Position numbers and translations under genes: made by a program. A DNA stretch of 64,000 bases, taken from Nocardia anocheti (GTDB lineage: Bacteria > Actinomycetota > Actinomycetes > Mycobacteriales > Mycobacteriaceae). Under the pieces are notes generated by a model. It saw only the letters and a list, made by a program, of their open reading frames with translations, was not told the DNA's origin and searched no databases. This document shows positions 60,983 to 64,000 of this stretch, in pieces (position 1 is the first letter of the stretch; the number at the start of each line of letters is the position of its first letter). The stretch covers positions 554,757-618,756 of the forward strand of contig NZ_JAQQFV010000004.1 in assembly GCF_029675105.1 (NCBI RefSeq), in the 5' to 3' direction.

Positions 60983-62263
60983 TCAGCGGGCCGGATCGCG
61001 ACGCGTGTCGTTCTTGTTGCGGTACATCGCCGAATCGGCGGTGTGCACGAGATCGTCGACGGCATGGGGCAATTCGTCGAAGTAGGCGGTGCCGATACTC
61101 ACCCCGACGGCCAGGACGTGCCCGTCCACCTCCAGCGGCCGGGTGAGTTCGGCGAGCAATTCGTCGGCCAGCGCGAGCACCTGCGCCTCGCCCGCGCAGC
61201 GCTCGACCAGCACCAGGAACTCGTCGCCACCGATCCGGGCCGCCAGCGCGTCCTGGCTGGCCACGGTCTCGCGCATGCGGTCGGCCACCACCCGCAGCAC
61301 CCGGTCGCCGATCCGGTGACCCCACAGATCGTTGATCTCCTTGAAGCCGTCCAGGTCGAGGTAGCAGACGCCCAACGGCGGGGTGGCGTCGGCGAGCCGG
61401 TTGAACAGGTGTGGGCGGTTGGGCAGGCCGGTCAGCGCGTCGTGGTTGGCGTCGCGCCAGAGTCGGTCGGCGAGCAGCTTGCGCTCGGTGACGTCGACCG
61501 CGACGCCGATCAGGAACTCGATGCCGTTGTCGGCGTCGCGCACCGCCGACATCGACAGGTCGATATAGGTGACGCGCCCGTCCGGATGCCGGTGCTCGGT
61601 CTCGGTGCGGAAGCTCTCGGACTCCCCCGCCACCATCCGCTGCAGTTCCTGGAACGCCTGGTTGAGGTTCTGGGGGCCCAGGATGTCGGCGACCGTGCGG
61701 CCGGGCATGGTCTCGGGTGTCTGCCCGAGCATCGTGGCCAGCGTGGCATTGCAGTTCACCACGTGCCCGGTCATGTCCACGGTGCCGATGCCGACGAGGG
61801 CCCCGTCGAACACCGCCTCGAACCGCGCCTCCGACAGTGCCCGGCGATGCTCGGCCTCGCGAGCGGCCGCCAGCACGGCGGCCAGCGTCGCCTCCTGCTC
61901 GGCCAGGGCCGCCGAGCGCAGGGCGGCGGTGAAACCGGCGGCGAAATCGGCGGCCAGGTCGATGGCGCGCTCGCGGATCAGCGGCAGCGCCGGGTCGTCG
62001 GGGCCGTCGACGGACGCGTCGACCAGGTCATGGCACAGCACCCGCACCGTGCGGCTCACCGCCGCGGAATCCCGATAGTTGGCCGCCACCAGCATCCGCG
62101 CCGCGCGGCGCGCGATATCGGGGTTCTCGCCGCCGCGCGCCGCCTCGATCAGGCCGGTGCACAGGGTGGCGAGCATGTCCTCGATCTGGGAGCGGTTCAG
62201 GGTGGGAGCGACGACGCCGTCGAGGACGTCAGCCCACCGCTGCGCCAACTCCCACGACCCCAC
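60983..62263 (-). CDS. PAS-GGDEF diguanylate cyclase
   Basis: A 426-residue soluble protein. N-terminal helical sensor region (1-140), PAS domain (about 144-260, with GIGTVDMTGHVVNCNATLAT) and GGDEF domain (about 265-420) with the intact active-site motif RIGGDEF at 343-349 and DANHDALTGLPNR. No EAL domain. The upstream RxxD inhibition site is not obvious. Should make c-di-GMP in response to a signal sensed by the PAS or N-terminal part. GTG 62263 has GGGTGG upstream. Confidence 0.92.
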   Translation of the reverse strand: MGSWELAQRWADVLDGVVAPTLNRSQIEDMLATLCTGLIEAARGGENPDIARRAARMLVAANYRDSAAVSRTVRVLCHDLVDASVDGPDDPALPLIRERAIDLAADFAAGFTAALRSAALAEQEATLAAVLAAAREAEHRRALSEARFEAVFDGALVGIGTVDMTGHVVNCNATLATMLGQTPETMPGRTVADILGPQNLNQAFQELQRMVAGESESFRTETEHRHPDGRVTYIDLSMSAVRDADNGIEFLIGVAVDVTERKLLADRLWRDANHDALTGLPNRPHLFNRLADATPPLGVCYLDLDGFKEINDLWGHRIGDRVLRVVADRMRETVASQDALAARIGGDEFLVLVERCAGEAQVLALADELLAELTRPLEVDGHVLAVGVSIGTAYFDELPHAVDDLVHTADSAMYRNKNDTRRDPAR

Positions 62264-62301
62264 TGCTCATCCACCCTGTCATCGTCCGCCGCCCGGCGGT
62301 G

Positions 62302-63111
62302 TCATCCCTTGCGCGCTACCCCACCGAGGCCCAGTGACCGGCCCGGCTTCTCGTGCTGGTCCCGCGCCGACTCCGGCCGCCACAGTGGCAGCTCGACCAC
62401 GCCGGGCGATTCCAGATCCCAACCACGAAACATCTCGACGATCGCGGGCTTGGGCCGGAACTGGATCCCGACCTTGCTCTCGTTCGCCGAGTGCTCCCCC
62501 AGCTTACCGGCGTCCTCGGGACGCAGCTCGGAGGTGAGATGCGAAATGGCTATGAAGCTGCCCGGCGCGACGACCTCGCGCAGCGCGGCCACCTTGCCCG
62601 CCGGATCGTCACTGTCCTGCACCAGGTGCAGCACCGCGACCAGCAGCAGGCCCAGCGGTTCGTCGAAGTCGATGAGCCCCGTGGCACGGACGGCGGCGAT
62701 GAGGTCGTCGGACTTGCGCAGGTCGGCTTCGAGCGCGCCCGCGTACTCGTGACCGTCCAGGATGGTCCGCGAATGCACCACCGCGACCGGGTCGATGTCG
62801 ACATAGAGCACCCGCGCCCCCGGATCGAGTTCGTGCACGATCTCGTGCACATTGCCCGCGGTGGGGATGCCGGAGCCGATGTCGAGGAACTGCCGGATCC
62901 CCGAGTCGAGCATGAACCGCACGGCCCGACGCAGGAAGGCGCGGTTGCTCAGCGCCAGGCGCGGCAGGTCGGGGACGAGCTTGGTGCCCGTCTCCGCGGC
63001 CATCCGGTCGACGGCGAAGTTGTGCGAGCCACCCAGCAGCGCGTCGTACATCCGTGCGGGGCTCGGCTGCTGCATGTCGACACCCTCCGGCGCCCACGAC
63101 GGCCTGTCCAT
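62302..63111 (-). CDS. S-adenosyl methyltransferase of the PF04672 (DUF574) family
   Basis: A 269-residue protein matching the actinobacterial family: PSPARMYDALLGGSHNFAVDR near the N-terminus, QFLDIGSGIPTAGNVHE (SAM site), VLYVDIDPVAVVHSRTIL and AISHLTSE. Family members are numerous in actinomycetes; few are characterised. It is upstream of, and in the same direction as, the diguanylate cyclase gene (38-base gap). Confidence 0.92.
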   Translation of the reverse strand: MDRPSWAPEGVDMQQPSPARMYDALLGGSHNFAVDRMAAETGTKLVPDLPRLALSNRAFLRRAVRFMLDSGIRQFLDIGSGIPTAGNVHEIVHELDPGARVLYVDIDPVAVVHSRTILDGHEYAGALEADLRKSDDLIAAVRATGLIDFDEPLGLLLVAVLHLVQDSDDPAGKVAALREVVAPGSFIAISHLTSELRPEDAGKLGEHSANESKVGIQFRPKPAIVEMFRGWDLESPGVVELPLWRPESARDQHEKPGRSLGLGGVARKG

Positions 63112-63136
63112 CCCTGTTCCCCTGTCTCTCGCGGCC

Positions 63137-63154
63137 TCACCACGCCCGTGGTGA
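63137..63154. promoter_or_regulatory. Palindrome upstream of the PF04672 methyltransferase gene
   Basis: TCACCACG and CGTGGTGA are perfect 8-base arms with CC between. It lies 25 bases from the ATG at 63111, where an operator or leader hairpin could act. Regulator unknown. Confidence 0.45.
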
Positions 63155-63203
63155 CGCCAGACGCATCGTAGACGCCCGCACCGACATCGGCGCGGCGTCG
63201 GGC

Positions 63204-63866
63204 TCAGCTACCGGACCCGAAAGGTTGCGCCCACAGCGGCGCGAGGTCCGGTGTCATCGTGGCGACCACCGGCACACCCGCGTCGAGGAAGTTCTCCAGC
63301 GCCCGGCGCATGTGATCGGCGGAGGTGATCAACACCGCCTTGTGCAGCCCGAGCGCCTCCATCAGCCGCGCCGAGAACTCGGCGTTCTGCACCGTCGAAC
63401 CCGCCTCGGTCTCGGCGTAGATCCGGTCTCGGGCCACCCCGCGCACATGCAGCCAGTCGGCCATGACCTGCGCCTCGGTGATGCCGTTGCGCGGGTTGCC
63501 CCCGGTGACGATCACCGGCGAATCCGGCGACATGAACGCCTGGACCAGCGCCGCGTGCAGCCGGTTGCTCAGCTCGGCGCGCATGGAACCGTCGGGCTGC
63601 AGGCCGTAGCCCAGCACGACGATGGCCGTCTCGGGTCCGTAGGTGTCGGGCAGCTCGATACCGGCCACTCCCGCAACGGAATTCGCGGCGCCGAGCACAC
63701 CGTAGGTCAGGCCCCGCGATACCTCCGAGGCGATCCCGGCCAGCGGATCGGGGGCCGGGTCGGCGCTGGCGGGTGCCGCGGTGGCCACGACCCCGATCAG
63801 GGCGGCGGGCAGGACGAGAGCGGCAGCGCCGCGACGAAGAAACTGGTGAGTGAACAGCCAATCCAC
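63204..63866 (-). CDS. Secreted DUF218 (YdcF/SanA-like) protein
   Basis: A 220-residue protein from GTG 63866, with GGGAGGT upstream. Signal peptide residues 1-36 (ending ASADPAP region). The DUF218 domain has AIVVLGYGLQPDGSMRAELSNRL, VIVTGGNPRNGITEAQVMADWL, the segment ETEAGSTVQNAEFSARLME, and VLITSADHMRRALENF. The family is linked to envelope integrity (ElyC, SanA, YdcF), with no fixed enzymatic activity. Monocistronic. Confidence 0.9.
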   Translation of the reverse strand: MDWLFTHQFLRRGAAALVLPAALIGVVATAAPASADPAPDPLAGIASEVSRGLTYGVLGAANSVAGVAGIELPDTYGPETAIVVLGYGLQPDGSMRAELSNRLHAALVQAFMSPDSPVIVTGGNPRNGITEAQVMADWLHVRGVARDRIYAETEAGSTVQNAEFSARLMEALGLHKAVLITSADHMRRALENFLDAGVPVVATMTPDLAPLWAQPFGSGS

Positions 63867-63974
63867 GGTGACCTCCCGAAGCTACGTCGCATCATGGTGA
63901 CTGACGCGGGGCGGCCGCGCGGAGGTTTCTGAAATATCTACGGTTCGGACTGCGGATCGTCGGAGGGCGAACGC

Positions 63975-64000
63975 AAAAAGGCCCTCCAACCGAAGTTGGA
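63975..64000. terminator. Left part of a probable hairpin terminator, cut by the window edge
   Basis: AAAAAGGCCCTCCAAC (63975-63990), loop CGAA, then GTTGGA (63995-64000) at the very end. If the next bases outside the window complete GGGCC and a T-run, this is a symmetric bidirectional terminator. Only the inner 6-bp stem can be verified here. Confidence 0.5.

Overview
The window is a high-GC actinobacterial chromosome segment, most like Nocardia or a close mycolate-producing relative. It carries a complete mce/yrbE lipid-import operon, CYP51, CYP125- and CYP123-type P450s, a FadD32-like acyl-AMP ligase paired with a ketoacyl synthase, and LCP and L,D-transpeptidase cell-wall genes. GTG starts and four-base ATGA/GTGA gene overlaps are frequent. 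No rRNA, tRNA, CRISPR array, transposase or phage gene was seen. Assignments rest on motifs and on family sequences I know; no database search was run.

Region 1 (about 0.15-25.8 kb) is a sterol/lipid oxidation region. A minus-strand set (aldehyde dehydrogenase, SDR, HIBADH-like dehydrogenase, CMD-family protein, TetR) faces a plus-strand set (second TetR, CYP51, CYP125-like P450, GT4 glycosyltransferase, methyltransferase, alpha-barrel protein). Next come a methyltransferase, a DUF1059 gene and a nine-gene mce operon (minus). A plus-strand set follows: CYP123-like P450, SDR, [3Fe-4S] ferredoxin, SnoaL-like protein, unknown protein and a FadD19-like CoA ligase. The gene content recalls the M. 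tuberculosis Rv0763c-Rv0771 (cyp51-cyp123-aldA) locus, split and interleaved with a transporter and a sugar/lipid block. Seven promoters here share one operator, TCCRGAC-N4-GTCC, fused to the -10 element. At five of them an ATG or GTG sits inside the operator. At both TetR genes and yrbEA it is the (probable) gene start; at cyp51 and the CYP123 gene it opens a short leader ORF that ends in an ATGA overlap with the P450 start.

Region 2 (25.8-36 kb) is mixed: a FabH-like synthase with a divergent TetR and twin 16-bp palindromes, a hydrolase, YaeQ, small proteins, a Mn/Zn ABC importer, a cupin/MarR pair, an amidase, and a secreted protein.

Region 3 (36.05-44.9 kb) is the best candidate for an undescribed system. 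It is a tightly coupled nine-gene operon behind an AT-rich Fur/Zur-type palindrome. It encodes an ATP-grasp ligase, a DUF4213/DUF364-like protein, a cysteine-synthase-fold PLP enzyme, an MFS exporter, a PduX-like GHMP kinase, a FecCD-type ABC importer and a GNAT acetyltransferase. This looks like synthesis, export and re-uptake of a small amino-acid-derived metallophore.

Region 4 (45-64 kb) holds a TerD-AIM24 fusion, a coiled-coil membrane protein, an HD protein, an acyl-CoA dehydrogenase followed by a perfect terminator, small actinobacterial proteins, an MFS transporter, an Ldt-LCP cell-wall pair, a FadD32-like/KAS/desaturase lipid group, a PAS-GGDEF protein, a PF04672 methyltransferase and a secreted DUF218 protein. 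The window ends inside a terminator-like hairpin.
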